From: Ralstonia pickettii
GTDB taxonomy: Bacteria; Pseudomonadota; Gammaproteobacteria; Burkholderiales; Burkholderiaceae
Assembly (NCBI RefSeq): GCF_001699815.1
Contig: NZ_MCGB01000069.1
Span: 1 to 64,000 of the forward strand
Direction of reading: 5' to 3'
Length of the DNA: 64,000 bases
This document shows positions 63,301-64,000 of the stretch, in pieces. The first letter of the stretch is position 1, and every line of letters begins with the position of its first letter. The notes beneath the pieces were generated by a model, which searched no databases, had not been told where the DNA came from, and saw only the letters and a list, made by a program, of their open reading frames with translations. The translations under genes and the position numbers were made by a program.

Positions 63301-64000
63301 TCAGCAGCGGCGCGGTGTGGCGCCGATGGCACGCTGCGCACTGGTGGGCCATACGAAAACGAGCGCAGCGGCCACCACAAACCCGAGCGCGAGAACCGAT
63401 ACGCCGATCCAGCCGGCGCGCAACCAGGCCGCACCGGCCAAACCGCCGCCTGCAGCCGCACCAAAGAAGAACGCCCCGGTGTACAGGCCGTTCACGCGCC
63501 CCCGGACCTCGGGCGGCAACGCGTTGACCATATAGCGGCCGAGCGCCTGGTCGCCGATGGCGCCAAAGTCCAGCAACAACGCTGCGGCGGCCAGCATCAC
63601 CAACATGACAGGGACGCTCAGGTCTGGCAGCAGCGCCGAAGCCAGCGCCAACAGCAGACCCGCCGCCGCACTGCCATGCGCGAGCAGCGTACCAACGCGC
63701 ACCAAGCCGCGATCCGCCAGCCGTCCGGCGATGGGCGCCGCCACGACGCCGGCCGCGCCGCACAGCGCAAAGATGCCGATGCCGTTCTGCGAAAGATGGA
63801 ACGGCGCGGCCGCCAGCCGCAGTGCAACAGCGGTCCAGAACAGCGTGAAGGCCGCCATCAGCAAAGCTTGGGTGGCAGCGCGGCGACGCAATACCGGTTC
63901 GGTGCGCAGAAGATGGCCATACGACTTGAGCAACGCACCGTACGACAGCGCACGCGGCGGCACGAAGGTCGGCATCACACGCGGCAGAAGGACGGCCAGC
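63301..64000 (-). CDS. MFS transporter, C-terminal part (runs off window edge)
   Basis: About 232 residues are visible, with at least six hydrophobic segments, for example LMAAFTLFWTAVALRLAAAP and MLVMLAAAALLLDFGAIGDQ. The motif PIAGRLADRGLVRVG between helices is the MFS-type D/R loop, and PPEVRGRVNGLYTGAFFFGA is the later half's equivalent. The frame is open to base 64000 without a start, so the N-terminal half lies outside. The pattern resembles drug-efflux MFS proteins of the YnfM/YdhP kind; the substrate is unknown. Confidence 0.85.
   Translation of the reverse strand, partial: LAVLLPRVMPTFVPPRALSYGALLKSYGHLLRTEPVLRRRAATQALLMAAFTLFWTAVALRLAAAPFHLSQNGIGIFALCGAAGVVAAPIAGRLADRGLVRVGTLLAHGSAAAGLLLALASALLPDLSVPVMLVMLAAAALLLDFGAIGDQALGRYMVNALPPEVRGRVNGLYTGAFFFGAAAGGGLAGAAWLRAGWIGVSVLALGFVVAAALVFVWPTSAQRAIGATPRRC

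Overview
The window looks like a chromosomal core region of a GC-rich betaproteobacterium of the Burkholderiaceae, most likely Ralstonia (species not resolved). The evidence is the gene order mlaFEDACB-ABC exporter-bolA-murA-hisG, gltBD, pilMNOPQ beside aroKB-dgt, resB-ccsB beside a cytochrome c4 gene, and one continuous str/S10/spc/alpha ribosomal superoperon, together with the protein sequences themselves. Assignment to genus rests on recalled family knowledge, not on a search. I found no tRNA or rRNA gene, CRISPR array, prophage, integron or plasmid function. The only mobile-element relative is one REP-associated tyrosine transposase (RAYT) gene.

Layout. 1-9.3 kb (minus strand): a complete Mla phospholipid-transport operon (mlaF-E-D-A-C-B) runs into a two-gene ABC-2 exporter, a BolA-family gene, murA and the first codons of hisG; a lone Bug-type periplasmic binding protein lies upstream. 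9.4-15.9 kb: glutamate synthase gltB-gltD with its own promoter and terminator. 16.0-17.8 kb: the RAYT gene and a divergent ompW. 17.9-26 kb: aroK-aroB-dgt and pilM-N-O-P-Q (type IV pilus alignment complex and secretin). 26.4-31 kb: mrcA (PBP1A), cyaY, an LptM-like lipoprotein and lysA. 31-34.7 kb: msrQ, msrP, an anti-sigma factor, an ECF sigma factor and a small lipoprotein, all on the minus strand. 34.8-39 kb: cytochrome c maturation (ccsB, resB) and cytochrome c4. 39.2-43.2 kb: engB and hemB (plus), dsbD and cutA (minus). 43.4-63 kb: the ribosomal superoperon on the minus strand, from rpsL (63.0 kb) to rplQ (43.4 kb). 63.3-64 kb: the C-terminal half of an MFS transporter.

Themes. Much of the window serves the envelope: lipid asymmetry (Mla), peptidoglycan (MurA, PBP1A), pili (PilMNOPQ), an outer-membrane porin (OmpW), LptM, and periplasmic redox (DsbD, MsrPQ, ResB/CcsB, cytochrome c4). 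The rest is central metabolism and the translation machinery.

What stands out. The window is mostly ordinary housekeeping DNA and I found no convincing new multi-gene system. The best leads are: an alanine-rich insertion of about 16 residues in domain IV of EF-G, encoded partly by a 20-bp palindrome of trinucleotide repeats; a six-residue insertion in domain 2 of EF-Tu from the same operon; a strong terminator plus a good promoter that split rpsJ from rplC, so that rpsJ appears to belong to the str operon; a series of strong hairpins at ribosomal operon junctions; and an ECF sigma/anti-sigma pair directly upstream of msrPQ.
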